This document shows positions 1 to 5,914 of a DNA stretch of 7,024 nucleotides, piece by piece. Numbering within the stretch: position 1 is the first letter of the stretch; every line of letters begins with the position of its first letter. Under the pieces are notes generated by a model. That model made no database searches. It saw only the letters and a program-made list of their open reading frames with translations, and was not told the origin of the DNA. The position numbers were made by a program, and so were the translations under genes. The DNA comes from Anaerolineae bacterium (GTDB taxonomy: Bacteria; Chloroflexota; Anaerolineae; Promineifilales; Promineifilaceae): NCBI GenBank assembly GCA_014879345.1, contig JACSSI010000244.1, positions 1 through 7,024 on the forward strand. Direction: 5' to 3'.

Positions 1-1504
1 CAACCACATCGTTATCTAATTTCGCTCCAGTCACAGTGATTACTTCAATCATCTCTACCTGGAACGGTTCGGGAGCTGGCTTGTCATCATCGTTAGGTGG
101 TTCTTCTATCGTAAAGGTGTTATTTTTCGGCTCGTTTTCACTACCATCTGGGTTGGTAATCACAACCTGCCAAGTTCCACTCTTAGCACCTGTCAGGTCA
201 AAGTTGGCACAGATCTGAGTGTCGCTCACCACAGTGACATGCGCTGCTTTTATCTCCAGATTCTTAGATGGGTCTGTGACCGATACTTTGCGCAGTTGCA
301 CCTTCGCGCCATCCTGGAAATAACGGCCGTTCACCGTCAGCCAAACCTTATCATTCACATAAGCGTGGTCGGGGAAAACGGCCGTAATCATCGGTGCTGG
401 CTCTCGCCGTATTTGGCTGGCCAGCTTAGCCGCTTCACGCAAGTGCAGCGTCATCTCTTCCAAACCGATCTGTATCCGCTCACGATGAAAACCAGCCTGT
501 GGATTGTTGCCTGCTCCTTTCGACTCATCCCACGCACTCTGTACTAGATTCTGAAGCTTTTCCAGAGTGGGCTGGAGAGCAACCACGCCATCTTTACCCG
601 CCTCACGAATGATGCGTGGCGCTTCTTCACCAGCAAAACGTTCCACCCAGCTCAATAATTCAGCAATCGTCAGACCAGACTTTAATGTCACCGTCTGGCG
701 TTCGGCTGCGCCCAGCCAGACGGAATCCAACTTAAAATACAACTCCCGCACCGATTCGGCGATAACGTCCAACGACCGGGACAGCAAAACCAGTTGTGTC
801 CCTAGGAAAACATCTGTTCCATCGCGGTCAAAGTAATGTTTGAGGGTTTTCCAACTTCGCTTCAGTCCAATCACGTGGTCAACAATGATGCGGAAATTGG
901 TCAGGTTTTGTTCTTCTTCAACCGTATTTACCCGTTGCCGCTCCAAACCAAAACGATCACGCATGAGACCTAATAGACCATGAACATCATCTGGATCGGC
1001 GGGAGTTTTGTTCCCTAACAACGTATTAAACAGCCCTTTAATACGATCCTGGCGCGGACCACCTACCACCCCCAACTCATCAATCAACTCTGTTAGCTGC
1101 GACTGCACAAGGGCACGGATCGCTTCCACATCTTCATCATCAGCGTCTGCGCGTAAAGGGCGCAGTCCTTCAATGAGCGGCACAGATTGATCGAGCGCGG
1201 CACGAGCACGGGCGTAAATGCTGGCCTGCGCACCGGTGACAGCTCCCATGTCTGCCTGCACACTGTAACTGCGTGGCGTCCATGCCCATGTGGAATGGCC
1301 GTCTACTTCCTGCTCCGTAAAAGCCTGGTTCAGTGCCGCCAAAAAACCTTTGGGGTCTGTGGTGCGTGGCCGCCAGGCCAACACTTCTCGTAACGTCCCT
1401 TCAACTGCCTGTTCCAGGGTAGAGATCGGTTGTGATGTGTTGTATTGGGCCGACTGTCCCACATCTATAGTTAATTCGGGGAAAGCCCCGTTACTGTCTG
1501 CCAT
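1..1504 (-). CDS. Large helical protein with C-terminal IPT/TIG Ig-like domain, partial (3' end outside window)
   Basis: The reading frame is open from the ATG at 1504 to the window edge, giving 501 residues with no stop, so the C-terminus is missing. The start is supported by GGAGG at 1514-1518, 9 nt upstream of the ATG. I translated this frame directly. Residues 1-370 are mostly predicted helix, with an acidic patch near 119-128 (DADDEDVE). A proline-bounded stretch, about 370-467, has the beta-sandwich pattern of an IPT/TIG domain: it opens with PMITAVFPDHAYVNDKVWLT, continues with NGRYF, a V-x-V-SDTQI strand and a W-x-V-x-ITNPDGS strand, and ends in NTFTI. An acidic, proline-rich linker (467-480) then leads into another apparent beta region. 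No Sec signal peptide is visible, although bacterial TIG domains are commonly found on cell-surface proteins. It is the last visible gene of the operon, 71 nt after the helical gene. The TIG call is fairly firm; the role is unknown, with ligand or scaffold binding a guess. Confidence 0.85.
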   Translation of the reverse strand, partial: MADSNGAFPELTIDVGQSAQYNTSQPISTLEQAVEGTLREVLAWRPRTTDPKGFLAALNQAFTEQEVDGHSTWAWTPRSYSVQADMGAVTGAQASIYARARAALDQSVPLIEGLRPLRADADDEDVEAIRALVQSQLTELIDELGVVGGPRQDRIKGLFNTLLGNKTPADPDDVHGLLGLMRDRFGLERQRVNTVEEEQNLTNFRIIVDHVIGLKRSWKTLKHYFDRDGTDVFLGTQLVLLSRSLDVIAESVRELYFKLDSVWLGAAERQTVTLKSGLTIAELLSWVERFAGEEAPRIIREAGKDGVVALQPTLEKLQNLVQSAWDESKGAGNNPQAGFHRERIQIGLEEMTLHLREAAKLASQIRREPAPMITAVFPDHAYVNDKVWLTVNGRYFQDGAKVQLRKVSVTDPSKNLEIKAAHVTVVSDTQICANFDLTGAKSGTWQVVITNPDGSENEPKNNTFTIEEPPNDDDKPAPEPFQVEMIEVITVTGAKLDNDVV

Positions 1505-1534
1505 AATAGTTATCCTCCAATTGGTTGTTCATAC

Positions 1535-1547
1535 GCGCTTAACGCGC
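1535..1547 (-). repeat. Short GC hairpin in the 71-nt gap before the TIG-protein gene
   Basis: On the minus strand the gap reads GCGC-GTTAA-GCGC, a 4-bp stem with a 5-nt loop, about 30 nt before the ATG at 1504. It has no following T-run, so it is not a convincing intrinsic terminator. It could be an RNA-processing or stability element, or chance. Confidence 0.25.
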
Positions 1548-1575
1548 CGGGCACATAACGACTCTTACAAACTTT

Positions 1576-2115
1576 TCAACTTGATGATACGGCGTGGTAC
1601 GGTGTTAACCGTCCCGGCGCAGCCACAACAGAAATAGAATTTGCGCCAATGCGGTCTGCAATTTCCTGCCAGCAGCGGCAAAACGCTTCGTTTGTGGCAA
1701 ACAACAGTTGCCGACATCGATCCAGCCCTTCTTTGACGCTGTTCACCCAGGCCCACCATTCCCCTCCCTTTTCGCGGCCCAGTCGGATCAGTTCAGCCAT
1801 TGGCTCGTAGCCAGCTAGGTCAGACCAGAAATGGTAGGCAACGTGGTTATAAAGCACCTGGCAGCGCCCGAGTAGTTGGCTGGCCTGGCTCAGGTCGGCG
1901 GCGTGGCTGGCGGCTGGTTGCGCTTCACCCAACAGCACCCCACCTTCCGCCAGATGTCCCACGAGATCATCCACGGCATCACCCCATCGCTGCACCAGAA
2001 CGTGGTCGCCTGGTAAAGGTTTATCTTCGATAACAGTGGTGTGCAAGGTCATCAACCCTTCCCGTAACAGGTACCACTGTTGATTCAACTCTTGAAAGAC
2101 AGCTTCCACGGTCAT
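1576..2115 (-). CDS. Small, probably all-helical hypothetical protein
   Basis: This encodes 179 residues beginning MTVEAVFQELNQQWYLLREG. The ATG at 2115 lies 3 nt after the stop codon of the metallopeptidase gene and is preceded by AGAGG about 6 nt upstream, so translation is probably coupled. The composition (many L, A, E, Q, W, with heptad-like spacing and few beta-type runs) suggests a helical bundle. Tryptophans cluster around residues 117-125 (GGEWWAWVNSV), and there are three cysteines in the C-terminal half (two in FCRCW). The last ~20 residues look unstructured. There is no signal peptide, no obvious membrane segment and no catalytic motif. I do not recognise the family. Its position between a zincin and a TIG protein suggests a partner or adaptor for one of them, which is inference only. 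Confidence 0.8.
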   Translation of the reverse strand: MTVEAVFQELNQQWYLLREGLMTLHTTVIEDKPLPGDHVLVQRWGDAVDDLVGHLAEGGVLLGEAQPAASHAADLSQASQLLGRCQVLYNHVAYHFWSDLAGYEPMAELIRLGREKGGEWWAWVNSVKEGLDRCRQLLFATNEAFCRCWQEIADRIGANSISVVAAPGRLTPYHAVSSS

Positions 2116-2118
2116 GGT

Positions 2119-3459
2119 TTACCTCTTAGCCAACTCCGAATAAAAGTTAGCCGCGATTCGTTCTGGGGAAGCGAGCCGATTAGACAATGCCCACCGTGCG
2201 GCTCCCACCAGAAAACGGGCAGGGATAATGCCAGGGTCAGTGCCGCTGGCCAGCCGTTGCGCCGCTTCAGCCACCATTTGTTGATGTGCAGGCCGAAAAT
2301 GCACGACCTGGATCAGGCTTTTGTCGCCCAACTGGGCATAAGGCTGGAAGCAGATCGTGTCCACTACTAACTGGCTGGCCTGAGGAAAAGCGTCCAACAT
2401 CCCCTGGGGAATGCGGCTACCGCTGGTGGTGGGATAAAGCCGTGTCCATAATCGGTGAAAGGCGTCTGCTTCAGCCGTAAATCCCATGCGCCGTAACAGT
2501 TCCAGGTTGATGAACACCCGGAAGTAGGGTGTGGGGTGAACGCCGTCCGGGTTAAAGCTCTGCGTGGCGCGAGGCGATTGAGCCACGACACCGATCAATG
2601 AAGAAACGATGGCGGGGCCGCCCAGCAGCAGGCCACACAAATCAGCCCAAATTTCTTTGTGCCAGCGCATCCAGGTGTTGGTAACACCTTTTTCAAGACC
2701 TGCTTCCTGCAAGCGCTGCTGAATACGCCGGGGAACTTCGCTCCACAATCCCAGGTCGTTCTGCAAATTGTGGCTTACTTCGTGGTGAATGGCCCCCAAT
2801 GACCAGGGGTTGACCAGGCGATGATAAGGCAACTTGACGACGGGAAACGGGTTTTTGAGTTTACCCAGGCGCGTCAGGCGCACATTGCGGCGGAAGGTGG
2901 CCGGGGTGAAGCCCGTTTCCATATAGGTAAACGGGGGTGGCGTGGGAATGGTGCGTGCCCGGCCCAGTCCTGTGTAGGTGGCCTGGTAACAATCCAGACC
3001 AATGCGATCAGCGGCCAGCAGCCAATTGGCGTAGCGGGTTTGGCGCTGGCCGAATAACTCGAAAAAGAAGTCCCATATTTTTTCAGCCTGTTTAATCCCT
3101 TTACCGGCGCGATCTTTCTGGAGTAGGAAATGTTGCAAGTTGGGGGTGCTGGGGGTGGAAACGGCCGTTTCTGCCATTTCATCCAAACCTTCCACCAGCC
3201 CCGCCAACTGCTCGCGTAACTGCACCATGAACTGATTGGCTGCCTGAATGTGTGAGGCTGAAGGGCTGGCTGCCCCAGACCCAAATTCGTCACGGCGAAA
3301 AGGACGGACGGCGGTCACGTTACGGCGGGCATCCTGAGCTTGCGCATACAGGAACCTTTGTACATCGGTCGTTGACCGTTGGGGGAGACGGGTCACCCTG
3401 GACGATTCTAAGGCAGGGGGAGCCGAAGCCATTACTTCATCTCGCGTAACCATGTCCAT
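2119..3459 (-). CDS. Leaderless gluzincin-type zinc metallopeptidase-like protein
   Basis: From the ATG at 3459 the product is 446 residues starting MDMVTRDEVMAS. AAAGGG ends 8 nt upstream of this ATG. A second ATG at 3453 is equally possible and has AGGA about 6 nt upstream. The frame is open back to 3561, but that extension lies inside the preceding gene and would force a 125-nt overlap, so I reject it. The catalytic signature is at residues 224-230: H226-E227-x-x-H230 inside IHHEVSHNL. A downstream E269-IWAD matches the ExxAD third-ligand motif of gluzincins such as family M48, and H309-PTPYFR resembles the HP segment that follows in M48-like enzymes. All expected zinc and catalytic residues are therefore present. 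The N-terminal ~190 residues are helical and unrecognised. There is no signal peptide or transmembrane segment, unlike HtpX/Ste24, so it acts in the cytoplasm or leaves by a non-Sec route. The substrate is unknown; the co-encoded charged proteins are candidates. Confidence 0.82.
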   Translation of the reverse strand: MDMVTRDEVMASAPPALESSRVTRLPQRSTTDVQRFLYAQAQDARRNVTAVRPFRRDEFGSGAASPSASHIQAANQFMVQLREQLAGLVEGLDEMAETAVSTPSTPNLQHFLLQKDRAGKGIKQAEKIWDFFFELFGQRQTRYANWLLAADRIGLDCYQATYTGLGRARTIPTPPPFTYMETGFTPATFRRNVRLTRLGKLKNPFPVVKLPYHRLVNPWSLGAIHHEVSHNLQNDLGLWSEVPRRIQQRLQEAGLEKGVTNTWMRWHKEIWADLCGLLLGGPAIVSSLIGVVAQSPRATQSFNPDGVHPTPYFRVFINLELLRRMGFTAEADAFHRLWTRLYPTTSGSRIPQGMLDAFPQASQLVVDTICFQPYAQLGDKSLIQVVHFRPAHQQMVAEAAQRLASGTDPGIIPARFLVGAARWALSNRLASPERIAANFYSELAKR

Positions 3460-4207
3460 TCCTATGCCCTTTGGTGCTGTCGGGCGGACGCCGCTGTTGT
3501 AAGGCATACCGCTGCTGTTCTTGAATAACCAGACCCGTCTGGCGAGCCAGCACTCTGGCAACTAACGTTGCTGGCACTGACCGACCATCGGCTACCCGTT
3601 CAGCCAGGTCAGCGACACTGTTTTCAAGGATAGTTGGCAACTGCCGGATGAGGGGGCGGGTCTGGGCACGGCCGTATAAGAAACGTGTCAGTCCCGCCAC
3701 CCCCTGCACCAGTGTGGGCAATACGGGCCAAAGCGCCCGGTAGCTCTGTGGCGACAAACGGATAGCCAGAACAGGTAAGGCCGCCGCCAATGTCACCGCC
3801 TCGGTTTGGCTTTCAGCAACAACCGCCGCCGCAGCCAGTTGCGCCATAAGTTCGACTTCTTCTGTGAGTACGGCCGACCAGGTATCTTGCCGATTGGTTG
3901 AGAGCCGACGAGGGCTAATAACCACCGAAGCTCGCTCGCCCCATTGATGGGCAGTTCGGGCAGCCTGGCTGGCTAATGTCGGCTGGCGAGATTTAGTCGA
4001 TGGTGCGGGGAGATAATCCTCATCCTCTAACTCTAAATCCTCGTCCGCGTTGGCTAACAGTGACGGAGACGCCACTTCGCCGAATATTTCCGCCAGCAAC
4101 TCGTCGTCCGTTTCGCCCTTACCATTTAATGGTGGCAAATCAGGCGTAGTTGACCCATTTTCATCTTCTGGCTCGAATGATTCAAAATCAGGTATCTGGT
4201 TGCTCAT
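3437..4207 (-). CDS. Acidic-head protein, paralogue of the upstream acidic/basic protein
   Basis: The product is 256 residues from MSNQIPDFESFEPEDE. I chose the ATG at 4207 over an in-frame ATG at 4234 because AGGTG lies 5 nt upstream of it. The first ~67 residues are acidic and proline-rich (EDLELEDEDY at 57-66), 70-110 is a linker, and 115-230 is helical and alanine/leucine rich. Residues 183-228 align without gaps to residues 240-285 of the protein encoded just upstream, sharing I-R-x-L-P, L-A, G-R-x-V, V-A and A-R-Q-T (16 identities in 46). An earlier segment, EEVELMAQLAA at 116-126, matches EEMDYLANLAA there. The C-terminus (about 239-256) is basic and histidine/glycine containing. It has no signal peptide. 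Its last 23 nt overlap the start of the metallopeptidase gene, and 96 nt separate it from the upstream paralogue. The function is unknown; I recall similar C-terminal modules in large hypothetical proteins with EFE-type repeats, but cannot name a family. Confidence 0.85.
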   Translation of the reverse strand: MSNQIPDFESFEPEDENGSTTPDLPPLNGKGETDDELLAEIFGEVASPSLLANADEDLELEDEDYLPAPSTKSRQPTLASQAARTAHQWGERASVVISPRRLSTNRQDTWSAVLTEEVELMAQLAAAAVVAESQTEAVTLAAALPVLAIRLSPQSYRALWPVLPTLVQGVAGLTRFLYGRAQTRPLIRQLPTILENSVADLAERVADGRSVPATLVARVLARQTGLVIQEQQRYALQQRRPPDSTKGHRNGHGYAR

Positions 4208-4303
4208 GGGAACACCTGTCAACAAAAGTAACAACCCGGTTCTTCATCTCTAGAAGAATTCCGTTTCTAAAAGCAAAAAACGTGATTTTCAGTAGACTGC
4301 GGG

Positions 4304-5503
4304 CTAATAGACACAGTAGCGCGGACGAATAATGCGGCGACGGCCATATTGTATGTCAGTGCTGGGATAGCCATCCACCCAATCACCGTTTGGATCGCCA
4401 TAACCACCACCATAAACACGCGGAGCAGGAATACCACCACCGGTCATTACAGGCCGACGACGTACCACGGATCCTCTACGCGAGACGGGACGCCGCACAC
4501 GCGGACGAACACGTCCACGGCGAGGAGCAATAGCTGTACCCCGGCGTCTCATTTGACGCGGCGTTACGGCCGTACCCCGTCGCATCATCCGGCGACGTGC
4601 AGCTAACTGATTACGACGAGTGGCGGTAGCCATACGACGACGGCTGGCTAATGTTTGAGCCGTTTGGCGTGCCATCGTGGCAGCAACCCGTTTGGGAGTG
4701 ACAGGACGGCCAGCGCGTTGCTGGCGAGCCAGGGAAGTGGCCGTTTTCATCGCCATTCTCGGTAATGCCCGAATCGCTTTACGGGAACGACGGTTGCGAC
4801 TAAATGTTTTGCCAACTGCCCGGATACCTTTGCTGATCAGGGGAATGGCTTTGGGCAACAGACTGGCAGCCAGGGGAATAAGCGGCAAAAATTGATCTGA
4901 TTCATCTTCGTAATCTTCAAAATCTTCAAAATCTTCGGAGTCACCCCCCAGCAGAGAGGAGATCAGCGGCCCAGCTAGGCTGGCAAGGGCGCCAATGAAT
5001 TGATCGGCTTCCTCTTCACTTTCAGACTCGGCCGCCAGGTTGGCCAGGTAATCCATTTCTTCCAGGATTTCCATGTCACCACCCATACTCTCAAATTCAG
5101 CCTCGGCTTCCTGCTCGGCTTCACTTTCATACTCCCCTTCGTACTCCGACTCGCGGACGGTGGCATCGGCAATACTGCCAGCAATTCTGGCTCCGGTGGG
5201 GCCAGCAATCGCGCCGCCAGCAACCCGGGCTGCCTGGCGTGCCAGATTCTTTAGCAAGCCACCAGCGGGTCCTCGCGCTGCCTTACCGATGGCCCGGCTG
5301 GCACCCCGCACCAGATTGCCAATGAACGGGTCAGCTTCCAGGTCTTCAAACTCTTCGTAATCCTCGAAGTCTTCAAACTCTTCATAATCCTCGAAGTCTT
5401 CAAACTCTTCAAACTCTTCATAGTCCTCCTGATCCTCGAACAACCCGTCCAGTTCCATATCCTCAAACTCTTCATAATCTTGCATTTCCAAATCTTCGTA
5501 CAT
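4304..5503 (-). CDS. Charge-segregated protein with FED/EEF acidic repeats and Arg-rich C-terminal half
   Basis: The product is 399 residues, starting at ATG 5503 with AAGGAGAG about 7 nt upstream. Residues 1-60 contain 34 D/E and no K/R, and are built of FED, YEEFED and EEF units. Residues 61-115 are Gly/Ala-rich with an amphipathic or weakly hydrophobic character (AGGAIAGPTGARIAGSIADA). Residues 118-166 are acidic again (EYEGEYESEAEQEAEAEFES), 168-186 hydrophobic (FIGALASLAGPLISSLLGG), 189-203 acidic, and 205-230 hydrophobic. Residues 231-350 carry 41 K/R and no D/E, including a near-duplicate MRRGTAVTPRQ / MRRRGTAIAPRR. The tail is Gly/Tyr-rich and ends RPRYCVY. There is no signal peptide. 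The hydrophobic stretches contain Gly and Pro and may be buried helices, not membrane spans. The helical/basic module is shared with the next gene. It is the first gene of the operon. Possible roles are a self-assembling scaffold, condensate former or polyanion binder, all unproven. Confidence 0.85.
   Translation of the reverse strand: MYEDLEMQDYEEFEDMELDGLFEDQEDYEEFEEFEDFEDYEEFEDFEDYEEFEDLEADPFIGNLVRGASRAIGKAARGPAGGLLKNLARQAARVAGGAIAGPTGARIAGSIADATVRESEYEGEYESEAEQEAEAEFESMGGDMEILEEMDYLANLAAESESEEEADQFIGALASLAGPLISSLLGGDSEDFEDFEDYEDESDQFLPLIPLAASLLPKAIPLISKGIRAVGKTFSRNRRSRKAIRALPRMAMKTATSLARQQRAGRPVTPKRVAATMARQTAQTLASRRRMATATRRNQLAARRRMMRRGTAVTPRQMRRRGTAIAPRRGRVRPRVRRPVSRRGSVVRRRPVMTGGGIPAPRVYGGGYGDPNGDWVDGYPSTDIQYGRRRIIRPRYCVY
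5342..5410 (-). repeat. 27-nt in-frame tandem repeat encoding FEDYEEFED
   Basis: Two 27-nt units (5342-5368 and 5369-5395) differ at one base (CTTCGTAAT versus CTTCATAAT). A third copy matches for 15 nt (5396-5410) before diverging into related CTTCAAACT units. The period is a multiple of three and each unit encodes nine residues of the acidic head, so unit gain or loss would keep the frame. A shorter cousin lies at about 4911-4937 (repeated AATCTTCAA), encoding the EDFEDFEDYED patch of the same protein. Confidence 0.85.
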
Positions 5504-5581
5504 GACAGACTCTCCTTCGTTGCTAAAAGCAATCGCTCATAAGATGACGCTGACTGTACTGTAGTGGGAGAGGGCTGCCGT

Positions 5582-5611
5582 TGTATAGTCGCCTTTAATA
5601 GTGACGCACAA
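5582..5611 (-). promoter_or_regulatory. Candidate leftward promoter for the five-gene operon
   Basis: On the minus strand, TTGTGC (5611-5606) and TATACA (5587-5582) are separated by 18 nt, a plausible sigma70-type pair. It would give a leader of roughly 70 nt before the ATG at 5503. The -35 matches the consensus only in its TTG. An AGTGAC half-site (plus-strand 5600-5605) falls in the spacer. Confidence 0.4.
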
Positions 5612-5627
5612 TTATGTTTCACATAGA

Positions 5628-5640
5628 TAAGTGTCACTTA
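5628..5640. promoter_or_regulatory. Perfect 6+1+6 palindrome, candidate operator
   Basis: TAAGTG-T-CACTTA is a perfect inverted repeat around one central base. It lies between the two divergent promoter candidates, ending 9 nt before the rightward -35 hexamer. Related half-sites recur: CACTTA at 5669-5674 (overlapping the rightward -10), TGTCACTT at both 5632-5639 and 5741-5748, and AGTGAC at 5600-5605. This arrangement is what a dimeric helix-turn-helix regulator would use; the adjacent LuxR-type protein is the obvious candidate, by inference. Confidence 0.5.
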
Positions 5641-5649
5641 AATGAGGGA

Positions 5650-5678
5650 TTGTGGTCGCAGATATTAGCACTTATAAT
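5650..5678 (+). promoter_or_regulatory. Candidate sigma70-type promoter for the LuxR-type regulator
   Basis: TTGTGG (5650-5655) and a perfect TATAAT (5673-5678) are separated by 17 nt, the optimal spacing. Transcription would start near 5685, leaving a leader of about 230 nt before the preferred start codon at 5915. The -10 overlaps a CACTTA half-site, so binding there would be expected to repress. Confidence 0.55.
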
Positions 5679-5914
5679 GGAATCTTCGCTTTCGGCTGTG
5701 TACATAAAGGTTATTGTGTCTCTAACATAAGTTGCTCCGTTGTCACTTCGTATCCAATATCCCATCATTATTAACAATTAACAGCGTAGTTCAAATCAAA
5801 TACTCTATATCAGCGAGCAACACAGAACGAACTGCCTCCTGTGCAAACTGTAACGCTGAGGATATTATCTTTCATCAGTGGTTGTACGTTGCCAGGGGAT
5901 TTCTTGAGTATATT
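5679..5914 (+). other. Long AT-rich leader upstream of the LuxR-type gene
   Basis: The frame of the regulator is open here from a TTG at 5732, which would add 61 residues. I see no ribosome binding site near that TTG. The encoded stretch is rich in S, N, I and C and has no recognisable domain, so I treat it as untranslated. It contains ATTAACAATTAACA (a 7-nt direct repeat) and a third TGTCACTT (5741-5748). I see no riboswitch, tRNA or terminator in it. Confidence 0.45.

Larger units (their letters stand above)
323..4573. repeat. Dispersed ACGGCCGT palindrome, five copies
   Basis: Exact copies of this 8-nt palindrome occur at 323-330, 378-385, 3161-3168, 3668-3675 and 4566-4573. The copy at 3161 extends to the 14-nt palindrome GAAACGGCCGTTTC (3158-3171). 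All lie inside operon genes but in different reading frames: as Thr-Ala-Val at 378, 3161 and 4566, within Asn-Gly-Arg at 323, and as Gly-Arg at 3668. Codon preference alone therefore does not explain them. None occurs in the regulator half of the window. Confidence 0.75.

Noticed and set aside
3460..3561. 34-residue N-terminal extension of the metallopeptidase (start at 3561)
   Set aside because: It lies wholly within the preceding gene in another frame and would make a 125-nt overlap. A ribosome-binding-like AAAGGG sits properly before the ATG at 3459.
3340..3680. Short similarity RFLYxxAQ between the metallopeptidase N-terminus and gene B's helical module
   Set aside because: Only one short patch matches, with nothing aligned on either side, so it is probably coincidence.
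4208..4234. Nine-residue hydrophobic extension of gene B (MLLLLTGVP) that might look like the start of a signal peptide
   Set aside because: It is too short for a signal peptide and is followed at once by acidic sequence. AGGTG at the right distance marks the ATG at 4207 as the start.
4208..4303. Possible terminator or internal promoter in the 96-nt gap between genes A and B
   Set aside because: There is a TTTTTT run on the minus strand but no stem of more than 3 bp before it, and no convincing -35/-10 pair.
5000..5360. Plus-strand open frames, including hydrophobic ones, opposite the acidic gene
   Set aside because: They are antisense shadows of the Glu/Asp/Ala-rich coding sequence; GAA and GAG codons read as TTC and CTC (Phe/Leu) on the other strand, producing false hydrophobic proteins.
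5342..5410. Possible CRISPR array from regularly repeated 27-nt units
   Set aside because: The units abut directly with no unique spacers and encode in-frame protein repeats.
1..5503. Extracellular contractile injection system or phage-tail cluster
   Set aside because: Leaderless effectors and a zincin would fit, but no sheath, tube, baseplate, spike or ATPase gene is present in the window, so the assignment is not supported.
5732..5914. TTG-initiated extension of the LuxR-type regulator
   Set aside because: There is no ribosome binding site near the TTG and no recognisable domain in the encoded stretch, and ATG 5915 gives a sensible compact protein. It is kept as a leader with an open question.
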